A stretch of DNA of 64,000 nucleotides from VAZQ01 sp036557665 (GCA_036557665.1 DATBHG010000008.1:7413-71412), one strand, 5' to 3'. Shown: positions 24,761 through 34,414, counted from the stretch's first letter. The notes: a model not told the origin generated them from the letters alone. Numbers and translations are program-made.

Positions 24761-26547
24761 GCGACCGTTTCCTCGCCGAAATACAGTTGCCGCACGATCG
24801 GCAAAGAAATCACCTCCTCCGGCCTTCCTTCGGCGATGATGCGGCCCGCTCCCATGACCGACATGCTTTGGCACAATTTGGCGACGAACGGGATGTTGTG
24901 CTCGACGACGAGCATTGCGATTCCGCGCTCGGCATTGATGCGGATCAGGAGCTCGCGCAAGTCTTCGGCCTCGGATTCGGCGACACCGGACACCGGCTCG
25001 TCGAGCAGGATGAGCCGCGGCTCGGAGACGATGGCGCGCGCGAGCTCCAGGCGGCGCTGGTCGCCGAGCGACAGCGATCCGCCGCGGGAATGAGCCTGAC
25101 CGTCAAGGCCCACCGATTCGAGGACCGCCTGCGCCCGGCGTTTGGCGCCGTGGGTGGCTGGACCGCCGGCAAAATGATCCAAGCTCGTCACCACCGCCTG
25201 CGTGACCGCGTTGCGTCCCAATCCGATGATCACGTTGTCGAGGCAGGACAGCTGGCCGAATATCGCAACATTCTGAAAGGTTCGGGTGATGCCGAGGCTG
25301 ATGCGGTCGCGGGCGCGCAATTCGAGCAACGACATGCCGGCGAATACGACGCGGCCACTATCGGCGTTGAGAAAGCCCGATATGATGTTGAACAGCGACG
25401 TCTTGCCGGCGCCGTTCGGGCCGATCAGGCCGTGAATTCCGCCCACGGGAACGCTGAGGCTTGCAGCATTGACCGCATGCAGCGCGTCGAAATGCTTGTC
25501 GACAGCCTCGACGCGCAGCATGTCGGCGCGTTTTCCGGCTTTTGCAGCAACGGCCGGCAGAGCCGGTTTCCTCCGAGCCGGCGTCACGCCGCCCGGATGG
25601 TCCTGTTTGACGAGGGATGCGGCGGCACGGCGGATGAGCTCGGTCAAGCCACCGGGAAAGAACATCACCACCAGGATCACCAGTGTCGCGAAAAACAGCT
25701 CCTGATAGTCGGCCACCGGCCGCAGCAACTCCGGCAAAATCCGCAAGCTCCCTCCCCCCAGCAAGCCGCCCCAGATCGAATGCATTCCACCGGCGATCGG
25801 ATAGGCCAGCATGAAGATCGATTCCAACACCCCAAAGCTGTCGGGATCCAGAATGCGAATCCGCGGGGCAAGCAGCGCGCCGGCAAATGCGATCGCCATC
25901 GAGCTGACGACGAACGCCGCGGTCAGATAGCCGCGAACGCTGACACCGAACGCCTCGGCCGCGATCTCGTTGCCCGCCGCGGCCTGCAGATTCTTGCCGA
26001 AAGGACCGCGGACCAGGATAGCAATGACCAGCGTGATCGCAGCCGCAGCTGCACCAATCAGGATCAGGAACGAGCGGTCGGTCGTTATCGTCAGACCGAA
26101 GAGCTGCGGCGGCGGCACGTGAATGCCCTCGGCGCCACCTGTGAGCCATGTGCTTTGGCGAATGAGGATGATCCAGACGCTTTGAAAGACCAGAGTCACC
26201 ATCGCGAGGTTATGTCCGCGAAACCGCGTTCCCGGGAAAGCGATTACCCAACCGGCCACGCCGCCGGCAGCGAGCGCCAGTCCCAACGTCGCCAGATACG
26301 GGAAATGCAGATCGGCCACCGCAAGCGTCGACACATAAGCGCCGACCGCCATGATCGAGCCGGAGGCGAGCGAGATGCAGCGGCCGAGGCCGACCAGCAC
26401 CACGAGGGCGATGCCGACCAGCATCGATATGGTCGCCACCGCGACGACGTATTGCGGATAGCTGTCGAGTTGAAGTCCGAGGCCCACGAAAAGAGCTATG
26501 AACACCGCCGGTGCGAGCGCCGCGAAGTCCGGCCGGCGGTCAGACAC
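24757..26547 (-). CDS. Fused LivM permease - LivG ATPase
   Basis: A 596-residue protein combining a LivM-type permease (about residues 1-310, roughly nine helices, including FRGHNLAMVTLVFQSVW and FGVLESIFMLAYPIAGGMHS) with a LivG-type ATPase (about 345-596). In the ATPase part Walker A is GPNGAGKTS, the signature is LSLGDQRRLELARA, and Walker B is LILLDEPVSGVA. Such fusions are known in Rhizobiales and Burkholderiales. I set the start at GTG 26547, which overlaps livH by eight bases; a TTG at 26568 would add seven residues. It belongs to the high-affinity uptake system of this catabolic operon. Confidence 0.88.
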   Translation of the reverse strand: MSDRRPDFAALAPAVFIALFVGLGLQLDSYPQYVVAVATISMLVGIALVVLVGLGRCISLASGSIMAVGAYVSTLAVADLHFPYLATLGLALAAGGVAGWVIAFPGTRFRGHNLAMVTLVFQSVWIILIRQSTWLTGGAEGIHVPPPQLFGLTITTDRSFLILIGAAAAAITLVIAILVRGPFGKNLQAAAGNEIAAEAFGVSVRGYLTAAFVVSSMAIAFAGALLAPRIRILDPDSFGVLESIFMLAYPIAGGMHSIWGGLLGGGSLRILPELLRPVADYQELFFATLVILVVMFFPGGLTELIRRAAASLVKQDHPGGVTPARRKPALPAVAAKAGKRADMLRVEAVDKHFDALHAVNAASLSVPVGGIHGLIGPNGAGKTSLFNIISGFLNADSGRVVFAGMSLLELRARDRISLGITRTFQNVAIFGQLSCLDNVIIGLGRNAVTQAVVTSLDHFAGGPATHGAKRRAQAVLESVGLDGQAHSRGGSLSLGDQRRLELARAIVSEPRLILLDEPVSGVAESEAEDLRELLIRINAERGIAMLVVEHNIPFVAKLCQSMSVMGAGRIIAEGRPEEVISLPIVRQLYFGEETVA

Positions 26548-27418
26548 TGCGGCTGACCCTTTCTGCAAACAGGCCCTGCGGGCGCCACATCAGCACCAGG
26601 AAGAGCAAAAGGAAGCTGACGCAATTCTTCATGGCGCTGGACACGTAAGCCGCCGACAAGCTTTCGGCGATGCCGAGAAGCATGCCTCCGGCAATCGCGC
26701 CGTTCGGGCTGTCGAAACCGCCGATCACGCCGGCGACAAAACCCGCGGTGATGATGGCAATTGAAAGATCGACGGACACCCCGGTGACCGGCGCGATGAA
26801 CACACCGGTCAGTCCGGCCAGCACGCCGCCGAGAAACCAGGCCAGCATATAGACGCCGTCAACCGAATAACCGCACAGTTGCGCGCCACGGATATTCGAG
26901 GCCATGGCGCGCATGCCGCGGCCGAGCCGGCCGTAGCGGAACATGGCGATACAGGCCGAGGCGGTGAGCAAAGCCCCCGCGGTGACCCACAGCGTATCCC
27001 TGGTGACGAAGACGCCGGCAAGGACAAACGGCGGCCCGGTAAACAGGGAGGGCACCGCCAGCAGCTCCGTGTTGTAGGTCAGTCGAAACCCTTCCGAGAG
27101 GGCGATGCCGAGGAACACCGTCGCGATCACGACGGTGAACATGTCGGCCTGCCGCAGCGGGCGCAAAATGAGCGATTCGATCGCCGCCGCGATCAGCCCG
27201 ATCGCCGGCGGAATCATCAGATAAGCGACCCCATAGGGCCACTGCCACTTCACTACGAACAGGAAGGCCGCGAACGCGCCGAGCATGGCGAATGCGCCGT
27301 GGGCGAAGTTGACGGTCTTCGTCGCCTTGTGGACGACGACGAGGCCCAGCGCCGCCAGCGCATAGAGCGCGCCGAACTTGATGCCCGCGACAAGGACAAA
27401 TCCCAGCTCGCCGAGCAT
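26540..27418 (-). CDS. livH: ABC transporter permease, LivH-type
   Basis: A 292-residue inner-membrane permease with eight or so helices. Typical LivH segments are ALYALAALGLVVVHKATKTVNFAHGAF near the N terminus (the NFAHG motif is diagnostic), the loop RYGRLGRGMRAMASN before the fifth helix, and the closing VLMWRPQGLFAERV. Its stop overlaps the start of the LivM-LivG gene, and it begins eight bases after the binding-protein gene. Together with 24029-28656 it forms one complete HAAT transporter. Confidence 0.9.
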   Translation of the reverse strand: MLGELGFVLVAGIKFGALYALAALGLVVVHKATKTVNFAHGAFAMLGAFAAFLFVVKWQWPYGVAYLMIPPAIGLIAAAIESLILRPLRQADMFTVVIATVFLGIALSEGFRLTYNTELLAVPSLFTGPPFVLAGVFVTRDTLWVTAGALLTASACIAMFRYGRLGRGMRAMASNIRGAQLCGYSVDGVYMLAWFLGGVLAGLTGVFIAPVTGVSVDLSIAIITAGFVAGVIGGFDSPNGAIAGGMLLGIAESLSAAYVSSAMKNCVSFLLLFLVLMWRPQGLFAERVSRSV

Positions 27419-27426
27419 CGAGACGA

Positions 27427-28656
27427 TCAGGGCTTATCGATCACGCGGTACACCTGCCACTGTCCATCTTTTACGATCGCCGCGCCGATCCGGTAGACGC
27501 CCTGGTGGTCGGCCGGTGTGTAGCTCTCCGGAAAGGTGACATCGAGGCCGCCGAGCGCCGTCGGGCCTGCGTTTTTCAGATTCGACCAGGCGTTGATGAG
27601 GCTGTCGCGCGTCAACTGGCAATTCGTCGCCTTGATCGCCTCGGCGATGACATATCCGGAACCATAGCCAATCAGATCGTATACGCTGGGACGCCCCTGC
27701 GGCATCGAGCCGAGGAATTTCTTGAGCCGCGAGTCGAATTCCCGGGTGGCCGGGGTCTGGCCGGGAAACGCCGGCGCGTTGTAGTAGCCGCGAATGCCAT
27801 CGGCATTGCCAAGAATGGGAATTATCGCGCTGGACACCGCGGAGCCGTCTACTACCCAGCGAACCGCGGTCATCCCTACTTCCCGCGACTGCTTGATCGC
27901 GAACCCGGCCTCGGAAAAGCTTCCCAGGACCAGAACGGAATCGACGTTCTGGCGCTGCAACGAGACCAGTTGCGACGTGAAGTCACGGGCCCCGATATCG
28001 AACTGCTCTACCGTAAAGTCCGCTTTCTTCCGCCTCAGATTATCCTCGGCCGCTTTCAGAGTTGCCTGCGGGAATGCGTAGGTTCCCGCCAAAATGCCAA
28101 ATTTCTTCGGCGTGTAGCCGCCGTCGTGGAACATGTCGATCAGGGCGGCCGCGGAAACTTCCACCGGCACGACTGCCCCATTGAAGACGTTTTTTGCAAA
28201 TGGATTGCGGATAATCGGCGTCGAGCCGTAGAGATTGTACGTCGGAACACCGACCTGCCGGACGTAATCCGCCGCCGCAGCTGCACCGGTACTGCCCGAT
28301 GCCAGCACGAGAATGAACACCTTGTCCTGCTCGACGAGCTTCTTGACCGCGGCGAGACTCTCCGCCGGCGAGGAGGCGTGCTCGAAACCCAGATGCAGCC
28401 TGCGGCCGCAGACGCCGCCCTTGGTGTTGATCTCGTCGAATGCCATCGTCATGCTGTCGCGGCCGGGCGTGCCAATGAACGCCAGTGGCCCGGTCAAGGC
28501 ACCGATGGCGCCGATCGAGATTTCAGACGGGGTAATTCCATTTTCCTGAGCACGCGCCGCAGGCAGCGAACCTGCAAGCCAACCGATGGCAATGCCGGTC
28601 GCTGCAGCAGCCGAGCCCATTCCAATGAGAACGTCGCGAATATTGCAATTCCGCAT
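27427..28656 (-). CDS. LivK-like periplasmic binding protein (Peripla_BP_6)
   Basis: A 409-residue binding protein. The ATG at 28656 is preceded by GGAGG at ideal spacing; the longer frame upstream has no signal character. A signal peptide of about 36 residues ends near ARAQE. The mature protein starts ITPSEISIGAIGALTGPLAF, the normal opening of this family, and carries KKLVEQDKVFILVLASGSTG, a hinge-side motif. It supplies the LivH/LivMG/LivF system just downstream. The ligand is probably not a plain branched-chain amino acid given the enzymes encoded alongside. Confidence 0.88.
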   Translation of the reverse strand: MRNCNIRDVLIGMGSAAAATGIAIGWLAGSLPAARAQENGITPSEISIGAIGALTGPLAFIGTPGRDSMTMAFDEINTKGGVCGRRLHLGFEHASSPAESLAAVKKLVEQDKVFILVLASGSTGAAAAADYVRQVGVPTYNLYGSTPIIRNPFAKNVFNGAVVPVEVSAAALIDMFHDGGYTPKKFGILAGTYAFPQATLKAAEDNLRRKKADFTVEQFDIGARDFTSQLVSLQRQNVDSVLVLGSFSEAGFAIKQSREVGMTAVRWVVDGSAVSSAIIPILGNADGIRGYYNAPAFPGQTPATREFDSRLKKFLGSMPQGRPSVYDLIGYGSGYVIAEAIKATNCQLTRDSLINAWSNLKNAGPTALGGLDVTFPESYTPADHQGVYRIGAAIVKDGQWQVYRVIDKP

Positions 28657-28749
28657 GAACTGGCCCTCCGTCACCGGGAGTTGCCTGCCGGCCTGCGTTT
28701 TCAACCGCTGTGAAAATCCGCTCTATCCTGCCAGCCAATCGGCAAGTTA

Positions 28750-30231
28750 TCAATCGAGCGTGAGGTGGCCACCAGACTCATAGAAGGCGCGCAATGTTTC
28801 CTGCGACCTTTCCATGATCGGCTGCAATGCCCGCATCGCCGGGGCGGCAGCATGAGCCTGCATCAACAGCTCACGTTCGAGCGCCGCAAGGTCTAGACCT
28901 GCCGTACCTCCATTTTGCACGATTGGCCGACCGTTCACGAACACATGCTTGACGTGGTTGCGTGTCGCGCGCGTGAGCAGGACGTCGAGCTCTTCGACCA
29001 TCCCCTCGATGACGTCGTACGCCATCGAATCGTAGTCCAGAATGACGAAATCAGCCGGCATGCCGGGTTCGATCGACCCATAATGTCGCGAGCTCATCGC
29101 CACTTCGTGCCCGTTGCGGAGCGCCGCGTCGAACAGCCGCTCGGGGGTCAACGGGGCTGGGTTCTCGTGCAACGAATGCAGCCAGTGCGTTACGCGCATC
29201 TCGCGAAAGGCATCGTCATCGTCGTCGAAAGATGATGAATCCACCCCGAGTGCGAATTTCATTCCGGCATGGATATAGTCGGATACCGGCGGGATGCCCG
29301 ACCGCAGCCGCAGGTTAGAGCTCGTATTGATGACAATCGAGCTTCCTCGCTCGGCCAGCAGCCGGCAATCCTCGGGCTTGAGCCAGACGCCGTGCGCGCC
29401 CGTGAACCGGGGCGAAAGCAGTTGCAGATCATCCAGATGCCGGATGATGCCTTCCCGGTATTGCGCGTCGCTCCAACGCCGCTGTGTTGCGGTTTCCAGC
29501 AGATGCGTGTGCACCCGGCGATTGCCATCCGCGGATTCGGCCGCGATAGCTTCGAGAAGGGCATCCGTGCAGGCTTGGGGACTGTTTGGTCCCAACTGCA
29601 CGCTGACCGTCGGGCTCTCGATCCGCCGCGCGATCTCGCGTACCAGCATCATGTATTCGGCAGGCGACGGAAATCTGTAAAGCCATTTCTGGCGAATCAT
29701 CTCGCGATCCGCAGGCGGATGTCGTGCAAGCATTTCCTGGTCGTCGCCATAGCCGAGGGTGCGGCAATCACGCAGCGGCACCACAAAGGCGAGGCGAATA
29801 CCTACTGCATTGGCCGCGCGGGCGACGGCCTCGGCATCTGATACAAGCTTGTGGACGACGATCGACGAGTGAACATGCACAACCGTACCGACGCCGGCGC
29901 GCGCGAGGCGGCCAAAGGCCACGACTGCGTTCAGATAAGGATCGACTGGCGGGTGAGCGTATAGCGCGGGGCGCCAAAGCTCGAGCTGCTGATCGCGCGC
30001 GCCGAAAGCGAGCTGGCGCAGGCCGCGGCCGTGGTCATGCGCATTCACCAGTGCGGGAAGTGCCAGAAGACCTTTGCCAGCTTTGACATCGTCCGGGCGA
30101 CCGCCGGCTGAAACGGACGAGACCTTGCCGTTCTCCCAGCAGATCGTCGCGCCGTAGGTACACCCTCCCCTTCCGGGCGTGGCGAGCAGTCGGCCGACGG
30201 TGATTTGCCCCGATGCCACGATAACGCTCAC
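28750..30231 (-). CDS. Amidohydrolase-superfamily enzyme (cytosine deaminase / TrzA-like)
   Basis: A 493-residue metal-dependent hydrolase. The metal-binding HxH is H65/H67 in LVNAHDHGRG. Further ligands are likely in HTHLLET, GAHGVWLKPED and the Asp of ALGVDSSSF, the order expected for the mononuclear cytosine deaminase / chlorohydrolase (AtzB, TrzA, SsnA) branch. The C terminus returns to the beta-sandwich domain (MPADFVILDYDSMAYD, then VFVNGRPIVQNGG). It lies 93 bases upstream of the binding-protein gene and fits deamination or ring opening of an N-heterocycle or amide that the transporter brings in. The substrate is undetermined. Confidence 0.85.
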   Translation of the reverse strand: MSVIVASGQITVGRLLATPGRGGCTYGATICWENGKVSSVSAGGRPDDVKAGKGLLALPALVNAHDHGRGLRQLAFGARDQQLELWRPALYAHPPVDPYLNAVVAFGRLARAGVGTVVHVHSSIVVHKLVSDAEAVARAANAVGIRLAFVVPLRDCRTLGYGDDQEMLARHPPADREMIRQKWLYRFPSPAEYMMLVREIARRIESPTVSVQLGPNSPQACTDALLEAIAAESADGNRRVHTHLLETATQRRWSDAQYREGIIRHLDDLQLLSPRFTGAHGVWLKPEDCRLLAERGSSIVINTSSNLRLRSGIPPVSDYIHAGMKFALGVDSSSFDDDDDAFREMRVTHWLHSLHENPAPLTPERLFDAALRNGHEVAMSSRHYGSIEPGMPADFVILDYDSMAYDVIEGMVEELDVLLTRATRNHVKHVFVNGRPIVQNGGTAGLDLAALERELLMQAHAAAPAMRALQPIMERSQETLRAFYESGGHLTLD

Positions 30232-30375
30232 CCGATAGCTAACGTCCCTTCACGCGCCGCTGTTTGGCAAAATGCCGGCGAGCAGGCCAAAGCCGCCGCT
30301 TTTGACCAACCTGGTCGTAGCCGGGCTCCCTATCCTCTGGCATTTCGAATCGAGGTAGTGGCGGCGAGGATGGTC

Positions 30376-31365
30376 TCAATCCAACTTGATGCTCGCCGCG
30401 CGGATGATCTTGCCCCATTTCTCGGTTTCATCGACGATCAGCCTGCCGAACTCGGCATTAGAGAGCGTGAAGGGAAAGTCGCCGAGGTCTGCGAGCCGCG
30501 CTTTCAGCTTGGGATCGGCAAGGCTCGCGTTGATCTCTTTATTGATCTTGTCAATGACCTCGGCGGGCGTGCCCCTCGGCGCGACCACGCCATACCACAC
30601 CTGGGTCTCGAACCCCGGAAGAGACTCGCTGACGGTCGCAGCGTCCGGCAGTGCGTCCAAGCGCGTCGTGCTGGTGACCGCGAGCGCAAACAGCTTGCCT
30701 GTCCTGATGTACTCAATCGATGAAGGAGGCGTTGCGAACGTGATGTCGACCTGGCTGCCGAGCAGAGCCGTCAGTGCCGGTCCGTTGCCGCGGAAAGGCA
30801 CGTGAGTGAGGTCGACGCCCGCTACGCTTTTGAACAGCTCTCCCGCGAGATGCCCTCCGCTGCCGGTTCCGGCTGAGGCCATATTGACCTTTCCCGGATT
30901 GGCCTTGGCGTAAGCAATCAGCTCGGGCACCGTTCTGGCCGGAAAGGACGGATTGGCCACCAGGACATGGGGGCTGCGGGCAACTCCTGCGATCGGCACG
31001 GTGTCGCGGATAAAATCGAGCTTGAGATTGGCATAGAGCGTCGCGTTGCTCGCGTTCGGAAGCCCTGCGAGCAGCAGCGTATACCCGTCGGGCGCAGCAC
31101 GGATGACCATTTCGGCCGCGATGTTGGTGCCGGCACCCGGCCGGTTCTCGATGATGAACGGCTGGCCGAGTCGCTCCGACAACCATTGCCCTATCAGACG
31201 CCCGACGATGTCGTTGCCTCCCCCGGCCGCAAATCCGACGACCAAGGTCACCGGCCGTGACGGATAGGCTTGCGCCCGCGCGACCCGCGGTACCGCCGGG
31301 AAAGTGGCCGCACCCGCGATCAAGTGCAGAAACTGTCTACGTTGGCGCCGAGCAGGGTCGTTCAT
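30376..31365 (-). CDS. Bug-family (TctC-like) periplasmic binding protein
   Basis: A 329-residue tripartite-tricarboxylate-receptor protein. A twin-arginine-like signal (RRQRRQFLHLIAGAATF) ends near VARAQA; the mature N terminus YPSRPVTLVVGFAAGGGNDI is diagnostic. Further landmarks are IENRPGAGTNIAAE, GYTLLLAG, VNMASAGTGSGGHLAGELF and VPFRGNGPALTALLGSQVD. Bug proteins bind carboxylates, amides or aromatic acids and may work with TctAB or as sensors. No TctAB is in the window. It is the first gene of the ten-gene block, 144 bases ahead of the amidohydrolase, so it may be co-transcribed. Confidence 0.88.
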   Translation of the reverse strand: MNDPARRQRRQFLHLIAGAATFPAVPRVARAQAYPSRPVTLVVGFAAGGGNDIVGRLIGQWLSERLGQPFIIENRPGAGTNIAAEMVIRAAPDGYTLLLAGLPNASNATLYANLKLDFIRDTVPIAGVARSPHVLVANPSFPARTVPELIAYAKANPGKVNMASAGTGSGGHLAGELFKSVAGVDLTHVPFRGNGPALTALLGSQVDITFATPPSSIEYIRTGKLFALAVTSTTRLDALPDAATVSESLPGFETQVWYGVVAPRGTPAEVIDKINKEINASLADPKLKARLADLGDFPFTLSNAEFGRLIVDETEKWGKIIRAASIKLD

Positions 31366-31407
31366 GTTCAGTTCGAATGAGACCTGAGCCGGTCCAGCGC
31401 GCCAGCC

Positions 31408-32709
31408 TTAGCGCCGGGCGGATGGGTCGGCTGCTCTCATGAGGCCGAGTGCAGCATGGAGGGCTTTGTCGTCTTTTGAATCCGGAGGGACATAGGATTG
31501 GGACCCGGTTTGCTCGCTCCCCTCCGCCTTGAGGTGGCCGCGTAGGGACGCCTCCCCTCGCGGGTCGTTGTCGGCCTTTAGATTATCCGGCACATCCTGG
31601 AGCACCTCGATGTCAGGGATGATGCCCTTGGCCTGGATCGAGTGGCCCGATGGGGTGAAATAGCGCGCCGTTGTCAGCCGCAAAGCGCCATTACCGGAGC
31701 CCAGCGGAATGACTGTTTGCACCGACCCCTTGCCGAACGAGCGGCTGCCGATCACCCTCGCGCGCCGGTTGTCCTGCAGAGCGCCGGCCACAATCTCGGC
31801 AGCCGACGCGGAGCCGCCGTTGATCAGTACGATGAGCGGCTTGCCCCCGGTGAGATCTCCCGCGTGTGCATTAAACCGCTGAACCTGCTGTGCATTGCGG
31901 CCGCGTGTCGAGACGATCTCCCCCCTCTCCAGGAAGACGTCAGATACTAGAATCGCCTGGTCGAGGAGCCCGCCCGGATTGTTGCGTAGATCGACAATGA
32001 AGCCCTTGAGCTTGGCACCGGCTCCAGCCTTGACCTCGGAAATCGCCGTTTTCAGGTCGCTCGCCGTTTGCTGGTTGAATTGACTAACGCGAACAAAGCC
32101 CACGTCTTCGCCCTCGAGCCGGGAGGTCACGGGTCGCACACGGATGGTTTCCCGCCGGATTGACAGCTCAATTGGCTTGTCTTGGCCTTTGCGCTGGATC
32201 CTCAGCTTGATCGCGGTGTTTACCGGTCCGCGGATCTTGTCCACAGCCTGCTCCAAGGTCAGTCCCTGTACTGGCTCCTCATTCAGATGCGTGATGATGT
32301 CGTTTGCCAAAATGCCGGCTTTCGCCGCGGGCGTTTGGTCCATCGGTGTGACCACCTTGAGCAGCCCCTTCTCCATGGTGACTTCAATACCGAGACCGCC
32401 GAACTTGCCTCGAGTCTCGATCTGCATATCGCGAAAACTCTTCGCATCCATGTAGCCTGAATGCGGATCGAGCCCGGAAAGCATGCCGTTGATCGCATAT
32501 TGAATGAGCTTGCCGTCATCAGGCTTGTCGACGTAGTCGGCGCGCACTCTTTCGAACGCGGCCTTGAACAGGCTGAGCTGGGCGTAGCTGTCCTCGCGTG
32601 CGGCTTGGGCGCGTGTGCCTTGCAGCAAGAGAGGGGTCGAGCCACCGATTAACGTGAGCCCTATGCCGGCGCCTGCCCCAAGCAGAATGAGTGGAGTACC
32701 GCGTTTCAT
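31408..32709 (-). CDS. ctpA: C-terminal processing protease (CtpA, S41 family)
   Basis: A 433-residue periplasmic protease. A signal/anchor spans about residues 4-30. A PDZ domain (about 95-175, with GLGIEVTMEKGLLKVVTP and AGILANDIITHLN) precedes the S41 catalytic domain. The Ser-Lys dyad is S302 (GGSASAAEI) and K327 (SFGKGSVQT), at the 25-residue spacing seen in Tsp/Prc. The start at 32709 is chosen because the signal peptide begins there. CtpA-type enzymes trim or degrade envelope proteins and control cell-wall hydrolases; in rhizobia ctpA often sits near an M23 peptidase gene, which is not seen here. Confidence 0.9.
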   Translation of the reverse strand: MKRGTPLILLGAGAGIGLTLIGGSTPLLLQGTRAQAAREDSYAQLSLFKAAFERVRADYVDKPDDGKLIQYAINGMLSGLDPHSGYMDAKSFRDMQIETRGKFGGLGIEVTMEKGLLKVVTPMDQTPAAKAGILANDIITHLNEEPVQGLTLEQAVDKIRGPVNTAIKLRIQRKGQDKPIELSIRRETIRVRPVTSRLEGEDVGFVRVSQFNQQTASDLKTAISEVKAGAGAKLKGFIVDLRNNPGGLLDQAILVSDVFLERGEIVSTRGRNAQQVQRFNAHAGDLTGGKPLIVLINGGSASAAEIVAGALQDNRRARVIGSRSFGKGSVQTVIPLGSGNGALRLTTARYFTPSGHSIQAKGIIPDIEVLQDVPDNLKADNDPRGEASLRGHLKAEGSEQTGSQSYVPPDSKDDKALHAALGLMRAADPSARR

Positions 32710-33265
32710 CCCCGACCCTTCCGGAGTGCTTTCCGTTTGAACGCGTGGCAGCCTGTGATCCGCAAGAAACGCCGCAGACCCCTGGCGGTCACCCCCCTTT
32801 CCTCCGCCGGGAGCCACACGAATCATCCGCGTCTATGCGAACCGGTCAGAGAGGCGCAGGCAACCGCCCACTATAGATGCATGGGCAAAGGTCGAGCGCA
32901 ACATGGCCTTGCGAGATCTGGCCTTGCGAGATCGCGCGGGGGATCGCCGAGGGTGCGCGAGGCAGGCCGCCAGGACTCAGCGTACGAGGCATACCGAAAT
33001 TGCGTCATGAGCATTCCGGACGGGTGTCGGCTGATGGAGGAGCAGCGGCCATTGGTGTTGCGGCGCAACAGCCGGAGGAGCGGCGGACTCAAAACGCCGA
33101 TGCATTCCAAACCCGTCCGGGTGCGTCAGATAACTGTGAGTGATTTCGTACCCAGATCCATTTTCGACAGCCTACCCCCCTGACTTGGTGTGGTATCGTT
33201 CGATCTATTGCCCCGAGCCTCGCGGGAGGGGTCTGCTGTTGCGTCCTACCGGAGTGGCTTTTGCC
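32710..33265. other. Non-coding region between divergent ctpA and dinB
   Basis: About 555 bases with no convincing gene. It contains a perfect short tandem duplication near 32905-32933 (two copies of GGCCTTGCGAGATC, one base apart). The frames across it have no RBS and no codon bias. The right end holds the dinB promoter; a single GTTC half-site occurs there, but no second half for a LexA box of the alphaproteobacterial type. Confidence 0.5.
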
Positions 33266-34386
33266 ATGGGCCAAACCGACGCACGCAAGATCATCCACGT
33301 CGACATGGACGCCTTCTACGCATCGGTCGAGCAGCGCGACGATCCGGCCTTGCGGGGCCGTCCGGTGGCGGTCGGCCATGCTGCAAAGCGCGGGGTTGTA
33401 GCCGCAGCGAGCTACGAGGCGCGCGCCTTCGGCGTTCGCTCGGCAATGCCGTCGAGCACAGCGCTGCGCAAATGCCCGGACCTGGCGTTCGTCCCCCCCA
33501 GGTTCGAGATCTATCGCATCGTATCGCATCAGATCCGTTCAATCTTCGCGGACTATACGGCGCTCATCGAGCCGCTCTCGCTCGACGAAGCCTATCTCGA
33601 CGTCACGAAAATCTCCGAGGCATTCCCACGGCGTCCGCGACGGCGGCAGAAATCCGCTCTCGCATCTACCACGAGACCGGGCTGACCGCGTCAGCCGGCA
33701 TTTCCTACAACAAGCTCCTCGCCAAGCTGGCCTCCGAGCGCCACAAGCCGAACGGCCAGTTTGTGATAACGCCGGCGATGGGCGCAGCGTTCGTCGAGAC
33801 CTTACCCGTCGGCAAGTTTCACGGCGTCGGGCCGGTCACTGCCGAGAAGATGAACCGGCTCGGCATCTTTACCGGCGCGGATCTGAGGCGACAGCCGTTA
33901 GCCTTGTTGCAGCAGCACTTCGGCAAGTCCGGTCCCTGGTATCACGCCATCGCCAATGGCGAGGACCACCGTCCGGTGGTCCCGGACCGCCCGCGCAAGT
34001 CCTCGGGCTCAGAGACGACCTTCTCCAGCGACCTGACCGACCTCGCCACCATCGAGTCCGGAATACAGGCGATGGCGGACGAGGTCTGGGCCTGGTGCGA
34101 GAAGACCCGGGCCTTTGGTCGGACGGTGACCGTGAAGGTCAAGTACGCCGATTTCCGGCAGGTCACGCGCAGCCGAACTCTGGCTGCGGTCGTCACGTCT
34201 CGGGAAACATTGCGCAGCGTCAGCATCGACCTGGTGCGGACGGTGTTTCCCCCAGTCAAAGGCATCCGACTGGTCGGTGTGGCGCTGTCGAGCTTCGAGA
34301 GGGCCGACAGGACCGCGTCAGAGCAACTTGAGCTGGGTCTCGTGCCTTTGCGGTCGGCCAACCCAAGGGGGCACAAACGCGGGTAA
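33266..34386 (+). pseudogene. dinB: DNA polymerase IV, single-base frameshift
   Basis: From ATG 33266 the first 115 or so residues are a normal Y-family polymerase: IIHVDMDAFYASVEQRDD with the metal-binding Asp, YEARAFGVRSAMP, and the catalytic SLDEAYLDVT. Right after this, at about 33608, one base is missing (an expected GGAAAATC-like context reads GAAAATC). The protein continues in the next frame with ENLRGIPTASATAAEIRSRI, the little-finger and thumb regions (GISYNKLLAKLASERHKPNG, FHGVGPVTAEKMNRLGI), and ends at 34386. Everything else is intact, so either the break is recent or it is a sequencing error. If real, no active Pol IV is made from this locus. Confidence 0.85.
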
Positions 34387-34414
34387 GAATCGCGGCTAGG
34401 TCCGCGCCCGTCGC

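Noticed and set aside
24751..26556. 601-codon open frame on the + strand opposite the LivM-LivG gene
   Set aside because: It mirrors the real gene on the other strand. High GC and strong codon bias leave long antisense frames; it is Gln/Arg/His-rich and shows no domain.
32737..33183. 148-codon open frame between ctpA and dinB
   Set aside because: No RBS, Arg/Ser-rich composition, contains the tandem duplication, and resembles no known protein.
33140..33265. LexA (SOS) box upstream of dinB
   Set aside because: Only one GTTC half-site is visible; the second half at the spacing used by alphaproteobacteria is missing.
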